Shown: one piece after another, positions 54,062-63,087 of the stretch
How the letters are laid out: the number at the start of each line of letters is the position of its first letter
How positions within the stretch are numbered: the first letter of the stretch is position 1
DNA from: an uncultured Lachnospiraceae bacterium
GTDB taxonomy: Bacteria; Bacillota; Clostridia; Lachnospirales; Lachnospiraceae
Assembly: GCA_934309145.1 (NCBI GenBank)
Contig: CAKRCW010000002.1
Location: forward strand, 248,001-312,000
Reading direction: 5' to 3'
DNA length: 64,000 bases
Position numbers and translations under genes: made by a program
Notes under the pieces: generated by a model
Told to the model about the DNA's origin: nothing
The model's database searches: none
The model's input: the letters and a program-made list of their open reading frames with translations, nothing else

Positions 54062-54823
54062 TTAAAAGAATAACATTACTGCTCCAAGCACACAGAGAAG
54101 CACTCCGGTAACTCTGTTTAAAAGCTTGACATTTGCTCCATTTGCCCACTTAGCTCCTATTCTCGCAAACACCAGTGTACTTATTATACATGCAATCATA
54201 ATTGGTATATCTGGTGCACCACCTATATAAAAATGCGATATAGAGCCTGTCAGAGCTGTAAATGTCATTATAAATACGCTCGTTCCAACTGCTGTCTTGA
54301 GCTCATATCCAAGCACACTTGTAAGCACAAGCAGAAGCATCATACCTCCACCTGCACCGACAAAGCCGCATATAAAGCCTATGACAACTCCGCACACTAT
54401 AGACTGTATATTTTTCTCCTTCTCGGTCTTGCTCTCCTGAATCTCCTTTGTTGTCATGATTGGCTTGATTATGAATTTAAGACCTACAAACAAAGTCATT
54501 ACTTTTGAGAAACCACCCATAGTTCCATTTGGAACAAGTGATGATACAAAGCTTCCTATAAGTGTAAACACAAGCACTGAAATAAGCATTATTATTCCAT
54601 GTTTAACATCTATATTTTTGTTTTTCTTATACGTGTACGCACTTACTGCTGATGCGAGAACATCCGATGCGAGTGCAATTCCTATTGCCTGATATGCCGG
54701 AATTTTTAAAAACGTGATAAGCATCGGGGATATAACTGCCGCGGCAGACAATCCCGCAAGCCCTGTTCCAAGCCCTGCCCCAAGTCCGGCGAAAATACAT
54801 ACTATAAGCTCTACTATTGTCAT
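54062..54823 (-). CDS. TauE/SafE-family anion transporter
   Basis: The 253-residue membrane protein has eight hydrophobic helices in two repeats, each with a Gly/Pro-rich motif: GLGAGLGTGLAGLSAAAVISP (first 20 residues near 13-32) and IGFICGFVGAGGGMMLLLVL (about 149-168). Family members export sulfite, sulfoacetate or similar anions; the substrate is unknown. AGGAGG precedes the ATG. It is divergent from pckA and likely monocistronic. Confidence 0.9.
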   Translation of the reverse strand: MTIVELIVCIFAGLGAGLGTGLAGLSAAAVISPMLITFLKIPAYQAIGIALASDVLASAVSAYTYKKNKNIDVKHGIIMLISVLVFTLIGSFVSSLVPNGTMGGFSKVMTLFVGLKFIIKPIMTTKEIQESKTEKEKNIQSIVCGVVIGFICGFVGAGGGMMLLLVLTSVLGYELKTAVGTSVFIMTFTALTGSISHFYIGGAPDIPIMIACIISTLVFARIGAKWANGANVKLLNRVTGVLLCVLGAVMLFF

Positions 54824-54939
54824 TTTTTTAAGCTCCTCCTTGGTTCAAAATTAAACCATATTATAGAACAATGTATTTTTCTTATCAAGTACCCTGATAG
54901 TTAGTTCACTGAAACTACACAATTTAATCTCAATTTTTG

Positions 54940-54967
54940 TTGATTTTATCGGTTAAATATGTATAAT
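54940..54967 (+). promoter_or_regulatory. Promoter of pckA
   Basis: TTGATT (54940-54945), a 16-base spacer and TATAAT (54962-54967). The start would fall near 54974, directly before a terminator-like hairpin, leaving a leader of about 100 bases. Confidence 0.65.
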
Positions 54968-54977
54968 ATAGGTGAAG

Positions 54978-55001
54978 AAGTCGGAATCAACCGATTTTTT
55001 T
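54978..55001 (+). terminator. Attenuator-like hairpin in the pckA leader
   Basis: AGTCGG pairs with CCGATT (one wobble) over the loop AATCAA and is followed by seven T. It lies within the first 30 bases of the predicted transcript. It may be a short early terminator or a 5' stabilising hairpin; regulation is inference. Confidence 0.5.
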
Positions 55002-55074
55002 AGAGTATATCATATTACCAGTATTCACAGGTAATTATCATATAACTATTATGAAAGAAAGAGGTAAAAGCAAG

Positions 55075-56679
55075 ATGGCAAACATTGATTTAACCAAGTA
55101 TGGTATCACAGGAACTACTGAGATTATTTACAATCCTTCATATGAAGATTTGTACAAGGCTGAGACAGATTCTTCTTTAGAGGGTTATGAGAAAGGTCAG
55201 GAGACAGAGCTTGGTGCTGTCAACGTTATGACAGGTATCTACACTGGTCGTTCACCTAAAGATAAGTATATTGTAGTAGATGAGAATTCTAAGGATACTG
55301 TTTGGTGGACTTCTGATGAATATAAGAATGATAATCATCCTATGACAGAGGACACATGGGCTGTTGTTAAGGATATCGCTAAGAAGGAGCTTTCTAATAA
55401 GAAGCTTTATGTAGTAGATGCATTCTGTGGTGCTAACAAGGACACAAGAATGGCTGTACGTTTCATCGTTGAGGTTGCTTGGCAGGCTCATTTCGTAACA
55501 AATATGTTTATCGTTCCTACTGCTGAGGAGTTAGCTGACTTCGAGCCAGATTTCGTTGTTTACAACGCTTCTAAGGCTAAGGTAGAGAATTTTGCAGAGC
55601 TTGGTCTTAATTCAGAGACATGTGTTGCATTTAACACAACTTCAAAAGAGCAGGTTATCATCAATACATGGTATGGTGGAGAGATGAAGAAGGGTATGTT
55701 CTCTATGATGAACTACTATCTCCCACTTAAGGGTATCGCTTCTATGCACTGTTCAGCAAACACAGATATGAATGGTGAGAACACAGCAATCTTCTTCGGT
55801 CTTTCAGGTACAGGTAAGACAACACTTTCTACTGACCCTAAGAGACTTCTTATCGGTGATGATGAGCATGGTTGGGATGACAATGGTGTATTCAACTTCG
55901 AGGGTGGTTGCTATGCTAAGGTTATCGGCCTTGACAAAGAGTCTGAGCCAGACATCTTCAACGCAATCAAGCGTGATGCATTATTAGAGAACGTTACTGT
56001 TGCTGCTGATGGCAAGATTGATTTCGAGGATAAGAGCGTTACAGAGAATACTCGTGTATCTTACCCAATCAACCACATCCAGAATATTGTACGTCCTATA
56101 TCTTCAGCTCCTGCTGCAAAGAACGTTATCTTCCTTTCAGCAGATGCATTTGGAGTACTTCCTCCTGTATCTATTCTTACACCAGAGCAGACACAGTACT
56201 ATTTCCTTTCAGGATTTACAGCTAAGCTTGCTGGTACAGAGAGAGGAATCACAGAGCCTACACCTACATTCTCAGCTTGCTTCGGACAGGCATTCCTTGA
56301 GCTTCATCCTACAAAGTATGCTGAGGAGCTTGTTAAGAAGATGGAGAAGAGCGGAGCTAAGGCTTACCTCGTAAATACAGGCTGGAACGGAACAGGCAAG
56401 CGTATCACAATCAAGGATACTCGTGGTATCATCGATGCTATCCTTAGCGGAGATATCTTAAATGCTCCTACTAAGAAGATTCCTATGTTTGATTTTGAAG
56501 TTCCTACAGAGCTTCCAGGAGTTGATTCTAACATCCTTGATCCTAGAGATACTTACGCTGATGCTTCTGAGTGGGAAGCTAAGGCTAAGGACCTCGCTGG
56601 TCGTTTCATTAAGAACTTTGCTAAGTATGAGGGTAACGAGGCTGGTAAGGCATTAGTTGCTGCTGGTCCTCAGTTATAA
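55075..56679 (+). CDS. pckA: Phosphoenolpyruvate carboxykinase (ATP)
   Basis: The 534-residue enzyme interconverts oxaloacetate + ATP with phosphoenolpyruvate + CO2 + ADP. In fermentative gut clostridia it often runs toward CO2 fixation. Motifs are GIYTGRSPKDKYIV, the substrate-site MMNYYLPLKGIASMHCSANT, the kinase P-loop GLSGTGKTTLS (about 242-252), DDEHGW and NTRVSYPINHI. Length and motifs are complete. ATG at 55075 is chosen at the family start, with AAGAGG ten bases upstream. Codon use is visibly more uniform than in neighbours (many GCT, AAG, CTT, GGT), as expected for a highly expressed gene. A 9-bp perfect terminator follows. Confidence 0.97.
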   Translation: MANIDLTKYGITGTTEIIYNPSYEDLYKAETDSSLEGYEKGQETELGAVNVMTGIYTGRSPKDKYIVVDENSKDTVWWTSDEYKNDNHPMTEDTWAVVKDIAKKELSNKKLYVVDAFCGANKDTRMAVRFIVEVAWQAHFVTNMFIVPTAEELADFEPDFVVYNASKAKVENFAELGLNSETCVAFNTTSKEQVIINTWYGGEMKKGMFSMMNYYLPLKGIASMHCSANTDMNGENTAIFFGLSGTGKTTLSTDPKRLLIGDDEHGWDDNGVFNFEGGCYAKVIGLDKESEPDIFNAIKRDALLENVTVAADGKIDFEDKSVTENTRVSYPINHIQNIVRPISSAPAAKNVIFLSADAFGVLPPVSILTPEQTQYYFLSGFTAKLAGTERGITEPTPTFSACFGQAFLELHPTKYAEELVKKMEKSGAKAYLVNTGWNGTGKRITIKDTRGIIDAILSGDILNAPTKKIPMFDFEVPTELPGVDSNILDPRDTYADASEWEAKAKDLAGRFIKNFAKYEGNEAGKALVAAGPQL

Positions 56680-56715
56680 GATTACCTGAGATTGTATAAT
56701 TTATAGCAATAATAT

Positions 56716-56747
56716 AGCCGTGTATCGTTAAGGTACACGGCTTTTGT
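56716..56747 (+). terminator. Terminator of pckA
   Basis: AGCCGTGTA and TACACGGCT form a perfect 9-bp stem with a nine-base loop, followed by TTTTGTT. Confidence 0.9.
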
Positions 56748-56764
56748 TATGTAGAAAGTATGCA

Positions 56765-56990
56765 TTATCAAATAATCACCGGCACATTTCCGGCTTATAA
56801 AGTGCGGGGGTGAGGCTTATGATAGTTAATATGCAGGGACGTTTGCGACAGCCGGCACTTAATGAGTGCGTAGCACGAATTTAGTACCGCTGCTCGGAGC
56901 AATCAAGTGGAAACGGTCCCGTAATATAACTATCATAAGCCTCACCCCCGCGCTTTATAAGCCGGAAATGTGCCAGTGATTATTTGATAA
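56765..56990 (-). repeat. Core-in-hairpin element, copy 6 (67-68-bp arms)
   Basis: The reverse-oriented core (GCAGGGACG to GGTCCCGTAA, about 56833-56923) sits between arms 56765-56832 and 56924-56990, which pair over about 67 bp with two mismatches and one single-base gap. The right arm runs into the last codons and stop of trxB (stop at 56980-56982). The element fills the gap between the pckA terminator and trxB, two converging genes. Confidence 0.9.
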
Positions 56991-57903
56991 AATCCTCCTC
57001 TACAGAAGAAATGGCAACTGCTCCATCTGCTACAGCAGTTACAATCTGTCTTAAGCTCTTGGTTCTTACATCGCCTGCCGCATATATGCCCTTGACACTC
57101 GTCCTGCAATCCTCTCCTGCACAGATATAGCCTGCATCATCAAGCTTTACAAGATTCTTAACCAATTCACTCTGTGGCTTCATTCCAACTGCTATAAAAA
57201 TTCCAGATACACTGAGCTTTGACTTCTCACTTGTTCTGTTATCATGTAAAATAAGCTCTTCTACGCTATTTTCTCCGCAGATTTCATCAACCTCGTAAAA
57301 TGGCACGAACTCTATGTTATCCTTCGCAAATACTCTCTCCTGCAATACCTTTGCTCCGCGCAGGCCATCTCTTCTGTGTATAAGATAAACCTTATCACAT
57401 ATATTTGAGAGATATAACGCATCTCCAAGGGCAACATCTCCGCCACCCACTACTGCAACTGTTTTTCCTTTGAAGAAAGCTCCATCGCAGGTTGCACAAT
57501 ATGACACCCCGGCACCTGACAGGCTATCCTCACCGGAGACATTTAACTTCTTGTGGGTTGCCCCTGTAGCTATTACGACAGCCTTAGCGTTAACTATATT
57601 ACCATTTTCTAAGATTACCTGCTTATAATCTCCCTTATCCTCTATTGATGTAATGTTTCCTTCCATAAATGGCACATCCAGCTTATCAGCATGCTCTCTG
57701 AACTTAACGGACAAATCATATCCGCTCACTCCGTAATCACCCAGATAATTATCTATTCTGTCTGTCACTATTATCTGTCCGCCACTTATCATTTCCTTCT
57801 CAACAACTACCTCGTCAAGTGTAGCTCTTTTAGCATATACTGCCGCAGAAAGTCCTGCCGGGCCACTGCCAATTATCACAATGTCCTTCATATTCTCGCT
57901 CAT
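56980..57903 (-). CDS. trxB: Thioredoxin reductase
   Basis: The 307-residue flavoenzyme reduces thioredoxin with NADPH. FAD site GSGPAG (12-17), redox pair CATC (136-139, in SYCATCDGAFFKG), NADPH loop GGGDVA (153-158), HRRDGLR and the C-terminal GIYAAGDVRTKSLRQIVTAV are all present. ATG 57903 has GGAGG five bases upstream and lies two bases after the hemL stop, so it is the last gene of the hem operon. Its stop codon is inside the arm of a repeat element. Confidence 0.95.
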   Translation of the reverse strand: MSENMKDIVIIGSGPAGLSAAVYAKRATLDEVVVEKEMISGGQIIVTDRIDNYLGDYGVSGYDLSVKFREHADKLDVPFMEGNITSIEDKGDYKQVILENGNIVNAKAVVIATGATHKKLNVSGEDSLSGAGVSYCATCDGAFFKGKTVAVVGGGDVALGDALYLSNICDKVYLIHRRDGLRGAKVLQERVFAKDNIEFVPFYEVDEICGENSVEELILHDNRTSEKSKLSVSGIFIAVGMKPQSELVKNLVKLDDAGYICAGEDCRTSVKGIYAAGDVRTKSLRQIVTAVADGAVAISSVEEDFIK

Positions 57904-57905
57904 TT

Positions 57906-59177
57906 TTACCTCCAAAACTCTTCTATAAGTCTACAGGTTGTCTCTATATCTGAATCTGTATGTGCCGCTGATATAAACATTGCCTCAAACTGTGATGGAG
58001 CAAGATTTATACCATGCTCAAGCATATATCTAAAATATTCTGCATATTTTTCGGTATCTGAAGTAGTTGCTGTGTCCATATCCACCACATCACTTTCCGT
58101 GAAAAATACGCTCATAAGTGAACCTATCTGATTGACTGTAACCTTGCCCCCTGAAGCCCTTCGCACTGTATCAGAAAGCTTAGCTGTGTTTTGCTCTATC
58201 TTAGTGTAGATGTCCCTATTTGCCTGTAAAAGCTTCAGCGTTTCTATTCCCGCTGTCATAGCTATAGGATTACCGGACAGTGTACCTGCCTGATACACAG
58301 GACCTACCGGTGCTACAAACTCCATTATTTCACGACTTCCGCCATATGCACCAACCGGCATACCACCACCCACTATTTTACCAAGAGTAGTAATATCCGG
58401 TGTTACACCAAAATATTCCTGAGCTCCGCCAAGAGCCAGTCTGAACCCTGTTATTACCTCATCAAATATAAGCAATGCCCCATATGTCTTAGTTATATCT
58501 CTCACAAAATTAAGGAAGCCTTCCTTCGGTGGCACAACACCCATATTGGCTGCCACAGGCTCTATGACAACTGCTGCTATTTTATCCCTATACTCTTCAA
58601 ATAAGCGTTTGACAGAAGCCTCGTTGTTATACTCGGCAATCAATGTGTATTTTGTATATCCCGCAGGAACTCCTGCACTGTCTGGAACCGCCTGTGTCAG
58701 AGCACCAGAACCAGCCTTTACAAGAAGTCCGTCTGAATGTCCATGATAACAGCCTCTAAACTTGATTATATATTCTCTCCCTGTGTAACCTCTGGCAAGA
58801 CGGATTGCACTCATAACCGCCTCTGTTCCAGAGCTTACCATCCTTGTCATCTCCATAGATGGCATGATATCCGCTATAAGCTCGGCTATCTCCAATTCCT
58901 TTCTTGTAGGAGCACCAAATGTAAGTCCGTCATAGCACGCATTTGTCACAGCCTGTATAACCTTCTCATGTGCATGACCAAGTATTCCCGGTCCCCATGA
59001 GCATACATAATCTATATACTCATTGCCATCCTCATCATAAATATGCGAGCCGGATGCTCTCTTTATGAATATAGGATTTCTTCCAACAGAGCGATATGCC
59101 CTGACAGGGGAATTAACTCCTCCCGGAATGTGCTTTACAGATTCTTCAAATAATTTATCTGAGTTAGTGAATTTCAT
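57906..59177 (-). CDS. hemL: Glutamate-1-semialdehyde 2,1-aminomutase
   Basis: The 423-residue PLP enzyme makes 5-aminolevulinate from glutamate-1-semialdehyde, the second step of the C5 pathway. HIPGGVNSPVRAYRSVGRNP near the N-terminus, GCYHGHSDGLLVKAGSGAL, LLIFDEVITGFRLA and TTLGKIVGGGMPVGAYGG with the PLP lysine are characteristic. ATG 59177 has GGAGG seven bases upstream and overlaps the hemB stop (TAATG). Confidence 0.97.
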   Translation of the reverse strand: MKFTNSDKLFEESVKHIPGGVNSPVRAYRSVGRNPIFIKRASGSHIYDEDGNEYIDYVCSWGPGILGHAHEKVIQAVTNACYDGLTFGAPTRKELEIAELIADIMPSMEMTRMVSSGTEAVMSAIRLARGYTGREYIIKFRGCYHGHSDGLLVKAGSGALTQAVPDSAGVPAGYTKYTLIAEYNNEASVKRLFEEYRDKIAAVVIEPVAANMGVVPPKEGFLNFVRDITKTYGALLIFDEVITGFRLALGGAQEYFGVTPDITTLGKIVGGGMPVGAYGGSREIMEFVAPVGPVYQAGTLSGNPIAMTAGIETLKLLQANRDIYTKIEQNTAKLSDTVRRASGGKVTVNQIGSLMSVFFTESDVVDMDTATTSDTEKYAEYFRYMLEHGINLAPSQFEAMFISAAHTDSDIETTCRLIEEFWR

Positions 59178-60142
59178 TATTCTTCCTCCAGCCATCTTGC
59201 CACATCAAGTGCATGATAAGTAATAATCATAGTTGCTCCTGCCCTCTTCATGGCAATCATGTTCTCCATAACTATTCTCTTCTCATCTATCCAGCCATTT
59301 TGGGCTGCTGCCTTTACCATGGAATACTCACCACTTACATTGTATACTGCAAGCGGATAGTTGCTCATTTCTCTCACCTTGCTGACAATATCAAGGTACG
59401 CAAGTGCAGGCTTAACCATTATGATATCCGCACCCTCTGTGATATCTGCCTCGCACTCTCTGATTGCCTCCCTGCCATTTGCAGGATCCATCTGATAGGT
59501 TCTTCTGTCGCCAAACGAAGGGGCTGAATGTGCTGCGTCACGGAAAGGTGAATAGTAGCCTGAGGCAAATTTGGCACTATAGCCCATGAGAATAGTATCT
59601 GTTAAACCCGCATCATCTAATGCCTTTCTCAAATACTCTATATGACCGTCCATCATATCAGATGGGGCAATCATATCCGCACCCGCATTTGCAAGCGTCA
59701 CAGCCATCTTAGCAAGCAGAGGCAAGGTCTCATCATTTAATATCCTGCCATCATGCACAAGACCACAGTGTCCATGTGAGGTGTACTCACACAGGCAGAC
59801 ATCAGCAATGATAATTAGCTCAGGGGCAAGCTTCTTTATCTCACGAACAGCTCTCTGGGTGATACCATTTTCATCGTATGCACCGCTTCCGCACTCATCC
59901 TTATGGTCAGGAATTCCAAATATTAATATTGCCTTTATGCCTGCGTCAAGAATACGGTCTAACTCTTCCTTAAATGTGTCTATCGTGTACTGATATATAC
60001 CAGGCATAGAGGGCACGGGAATCTTCTCGTTGCTGCCCTCCTTTATAAATACAGGGTATACAAGGTCATCCTTTGTGACAACAGTCTCTCTTACGAGACT
60101 CCTGATATTATCATTTTCTCTAAGTCGTCTTAACCTTATCAT
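59177..60142 (-). CDS. hemB: Porphobilinogen synthase
   Basis: The 321-residue enzyme condenses two aminolevulinate molecules to porphobilinogen. It begins MIRLRRLREN, has the metal-site DVCLCEYTSHGHCGL (Cys-rich, zinc type), the Schiff-base lysines within LMGYSAKFASGYYSPFRDAA and MVKPALAYLDIV, and VSGEYSMVKAA. ATG 60142 has GGAGG seven bases upstream and overlaps the preceding stop (TAATG). Confidence 0.97.
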   Translation of the reverse strand: MIRLRRLRENDNIRSLVRETVVTKDDLVYPVFIKEGSNEKIPVPSMPGIYQYTIDTFKEELDRILDAGIKAILIFGIPDHKDECGSGAYDENGITQRAVREIKKLAPELIIIADVCLCEYTSHGHCGLVHDGRILNDETLPLLAKMAVTLANAGADMIAPSDMMDGHIEYLRKALDDAGLTDTILMGYSAKFASGYYSPFRDAAHSAPSFGDRRTYQMDPANGREAIRECEADITEGADIIMVKPALAYLDIVSKVREMSNYPLAVYNVSGEYSMVKAAAQNGWIDEKRIVMENMIAMKRAGATMIITYHALDVARWLEEE

Positions 60143-61635
60143 TAGTCTGCCTCCCATTTCTCAATAAATGCTTCTATAAGATGTGCGCTGTCGCACTGTC
60201 CTGGCACAACGTCACAAGATATACCATATTTCATCAATTCATCTGCGGTCACCTTTCCTATAGCGCCTATCAAAGGTCTTTGTTTTCCATCATTCTTAAA
60301 GGTTTCCATAGCTCCTTCTTCAATCAGAGCACCCGCAAATGCCCTGACACCAGACGCACTCGCAAATATAAGTGCATCCATACTGTAAATATCATCAAAA
60401 TATTCAGTCTTTGAACCGGTCACGCTATATATAGGAACTATATTAACATCAATATTATTGTCAGCTAATATCTCTACCATACGCTCGCTTCCCTCTTTTG
60501 CTCTCGCAATAAGAAGCTTCTCGCCACTGTTCATAACCTTGGCAAGTCCTAAAGCCATACTCTCTGTGGTATACTCATCAGGGACAAAATCTGCATGAAA
60601 GCCCATATCCGAAAGTGCAGTCATAGTACCACTTCCGACAACAGCAAACTTAATATGTGCAAATGCCCTGTAATCGATACCATTTCTCTTTACTGCATCA
60701 AAGAACACCCTTATACCATTCTGGCTTGTAAATCCAATCCAGCTATATTCTTTTAGGTTGTTAAGCTCTCTGTCAAGTATATCGCCATTTTCAGGTATAA
60801 CCTCCATATTGCATACCGAAAATAAGCCTGCTCCCTTTTTTTCAAGGCTTGCTCTAAGCTTCTGTCTTAGCGGTCTCGTCCCTACTACTCCAAACTGCTT
60901 GCCCTGCAATACGCCAAGGTTCTCTGTCTTAAAGTTATATGTAGCAGTCTCGCCAATCACTATTATAGCAGGTGATTTCAAATGAGCCACCTTAACCCTG
61001 TCACATATATCTAAAAGACTTCCAGTTACCCTCTTCTCCCCCGGAAGTGTTCCATTCGATATAACAGATACAGGCGTATTTTCATCTGTTCCCTCGGATA
61101 ACAGCTTTTTCACTATTTCAGGGAGCTTGCCTAACCCCATCAGTATCACACTTGTTCCATCAGTATGGTGTATGTGACTTAACGCATTTTCCCCCTCATC
61201 CTTGGTGTGTCCGGTAAATACATGAAAGCTTCTGGCAACCTCACGATGTGTAACCGGAATTCCCATGAGCTCAGGCACAGCTATAGCCGAGGTCACACCC
61301 GGAACCAACTGATATGGTATACCATTCTCCCGAAGTGCAAGAACCTCCTCGCCGCCACGTCCAAATACAAATGAATCGCCACCTTTTAGCCTGACAACCA
61401 TATCATATTTCTTTCCCATAGAGGTGAGTATCTCATTTATCTCATCCTGTTTTCTGTAATGCGCTCCCGCCTTCTTGCCAACGTATATCTTCACACAGTC
61501 CGGCTTGACTAAGTCTAAAAGCTCACCTGTTCCAAGCCTGTCATATATAAGAACATCACAGTTTTTAATAAGCTCTATTCCCTTGTATGTAATAAGTCCC
61601 GGATTGCCCGGACCTGCTCCAACCAAATAAACCAT
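60142..61635 (-). CDS. cobA-hemD: Fused uroporphyrinogen-III C-methyltransferase and uroporphyrinogen-III synthase
   Basis: The 497-residue protein joins two enzymes. Residues 1-240 are the SAM methyltransferase (VYLVGAGPGNPGLITYKGIE; VVRLKGGDSFVFGRGGEEV; LVPGVTSAIAVPELMGIPVT), making precorrin-2. Residues about 250-497 are HemD (GVVGTRPLRQKLRASLEKKG; WIGFTSQNGIRVFFDAV; LIGAIGKVTADELMKYGI), closing the ring to uroporphyrinogen III. The fusion is common in Clostridia. It starts 27 bp after the sirC-hemC gene and its stop overlaps hemB. Confidence 0.95.
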   Translation of the reverse strand: MVYLVGAGPGNPGLITYKGIELIKNCDVLIYDRLGTGELLDLVKPDCVKIYVGKKAGAHYRKQDEINEILTSMGKKYDMVVRLKGGDSFVFGRGGEEVLALRENGIPYQLVPGVTSAIAVPELMGIPVTHREVARSFHVFTGHTKDEGENALSHIHHTDGTSVILMGLGKLPEIVKKLLSEGTDENTPVSVISNGTLPGEKRVTGSLLDICDRVKVAHLKSPAIIVIGETATYNFKTENLGVLQGKQFGVVGTRPLRQKLRASLEKKGAGLFSVCNMEVIPENGDILDRELNNLKEYSWIGFTSQNGIRVFFDAVKRNGIDYRAFAHIKFAVVGSGTMTALSDMGFHADFVPDEYTTESMALGLAKVMNSGEKLLIARAKEGSERMVEILADNNIDVNIVPIYSVTGSKTEYFDDIYSMDALIFASASGVRAFAGALIEEGAMETFKNDGKQRPLIGAIGKVTADELMKYGISCDVVPGQCDSAHLIEAFIEKWEAD

Positions 61636-61662
61636 AATCTATTCCTATCTCTTTAATTTATA

Positions 61663-63087
61663 TCATCCACACAATTCGTCTATCAACGAATCAACCTCTG
61701 ACTTATCTCCTGTGACCTTTTTCTTACATACCTCGCCCTCTCTGGCGTTCATAAGCTCTATGGCAAGCTTGTCACCATGTAAAACCGCATAAACTCCTAT
61801 AGGCTCATGACAGCCTGCGTTAAGTCTTGTCAGCACACTTCTTTCAATCTCAAGTATAAATGCCGTATCTGTATCAGATATTGCACAGGCAAGCTCTTTG
61901 CTCCTGCCTGTATTTCTCGTCTCAACAGCTATTATTCCCTGTCCTGCGGCAGGAAGAATATCGTCAGTATCTAAATATTCGTATATAAGCTCATTATCAT
62001 TGCAGGCATTAAGGCGCTCTATTCCAGCAGCAGCAAGAATTATCGCATCGTATTCTCCACTCTTAAGCTTATCTATTCTGGTTCCAACATTGCCCCTCAG
62101 ATTTTTACATATTGCATCAGGGTAGAGCATGCTTATCTGGCACTGCCTTCTTAAGCTGCTTGTTCCTACCACGAACTCACCAGTCTTATCAAGTCCGGAC
62201 TTATATATAAGCACGTCATTAGCTCTGGCTCTCGGAAGAACTGCGGCTATGTTAAGCCCCTTTCTGCAAGGATTTGGCATATCCTTTGCACTGTGAACAG
62301 CCATGTCTATCGTTCCATCAGCTAAAGCATTTTCAATCTCCTCAACAAATACAGCCTTGCCGCCAAATGCACTTACCGGAACATCCTTTTGCTTATCACC
62401 CTTTGTAGTGAGAATCACCTTTTCAAATGTGTAGTCAGGAAATTTGCATTTCAGCCTATCAATAACCATATCCGTCTGGACAAGTGCAAGCGCACTTCCA
62501 CGAGTTCCAAGCTTAATAATCTTTTCATTAATCTTCTTATCAAGAATATCCATAAATATCTCTTTTCTTTCCTTTTCGCTGGCTCCGCGCTCTATAATTG
62601 AATCTCTGAGTAAGCCCATCTCATCGGCTATTCTTCCATAATCATCCCTTAAATCTGCCGCTATATCCTTCTTAATCTTAGCTGCAAGAAGCGGACTGCT
62701 ACCGCCTGTTGAAACCGATATTACAACATCTCCCTGTTTGATTATAGCAGGAAAATAAAAGTCACAGTCCTTCTTCACGTCAACAACATTGACAAGAATC
62801 CTTCTATCGCGGCATTCCTTTGCAAAGTGCTCATTTAACCCGCTGTCGTCTGTCGCCATGATAACCACGTCTGCACCATCTATATCATCAATTACAGCTT
62901 CTCTCTCAATTATATGTAATCTGTCGCATTTATAATCATATATGCCCTGTGACACAACAGGCGCGATAAGTGTAACAACTGCGCCAAAGCTAAGCATCTG
63001 CTCTGCCTTTCTTGCCGCCACCTTACCTCCACCGACGATAAGACATTTCTTATCATCCATCTGTATCATAAACGGAAAAAAAGCCAT
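61663..63087 (-). CDS. sirC-hemC: Fused precorrin-2 dehydrogenase and porphobilinogen deaminase
   Basis: The 474-residue protein joins SirC and HemC. Residues 1-150 have the NAD-binding KCLIVGGGKVAARKAEQML and VISVSTGGSSPLLAAKIKKD of the CysG/Met8 dehydrogenase. Residues about 190-474 are HemC (IIKLGTRGSALALVQTD, MAVHSAKDMP, VGTSSLRRQCQI, ILPAAGQGIIAVE), with the dipyrromethane cysteine at about Cys426 (NAGCHEPIG). It would both polymerise porphobilinogen and oxidise precorrin-2 to sirohydrochlorin. A linker of about 40 helical residues lies between the parts. Its ATG overlaps the hemA stop (TAATG). Confidence 0.93.
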   Translation of the reverse strand: MAFFPFMIQMDDKKCLIVGGGKVAARKAEQMLSFGAVVTLIAPVVSQGIYDYKCDRLHIIEREAVIDDIDGADVVIMATDDSGLNEHFAKECRDRRILVNVVDVKKDCDFYFPAIIKQGDVVISVSTGGSSPLLAAKIKKDIAADLRDDYGRIADEMGLLRDSIIERGASEKERKEIFMDILDKKINEKIIKLGTRGSALALVQTDMVIDRLKCKFPDYTFEKVILTTKGDKQKDVPVSAFGGKAVFVEEIENALADGTIDMAVHSAKDMPNPCRKGLNIAAVLPRARANDVLIYKSGLDKTGEFVVGTSSLRRQCQISMLYPDAICKNLRGNVGTRIDKLKSGEYDAIILAAAGIERLNACNDNELIYEYLDTDDILPAAGQGIIAVETRNTGRSKELACAISDTDTAFILEIERSVLTRLNAGCHEPIGVYAVLHGDKLAIELMNAREGEVCKKKVTGDKSEVDSLIDELCG

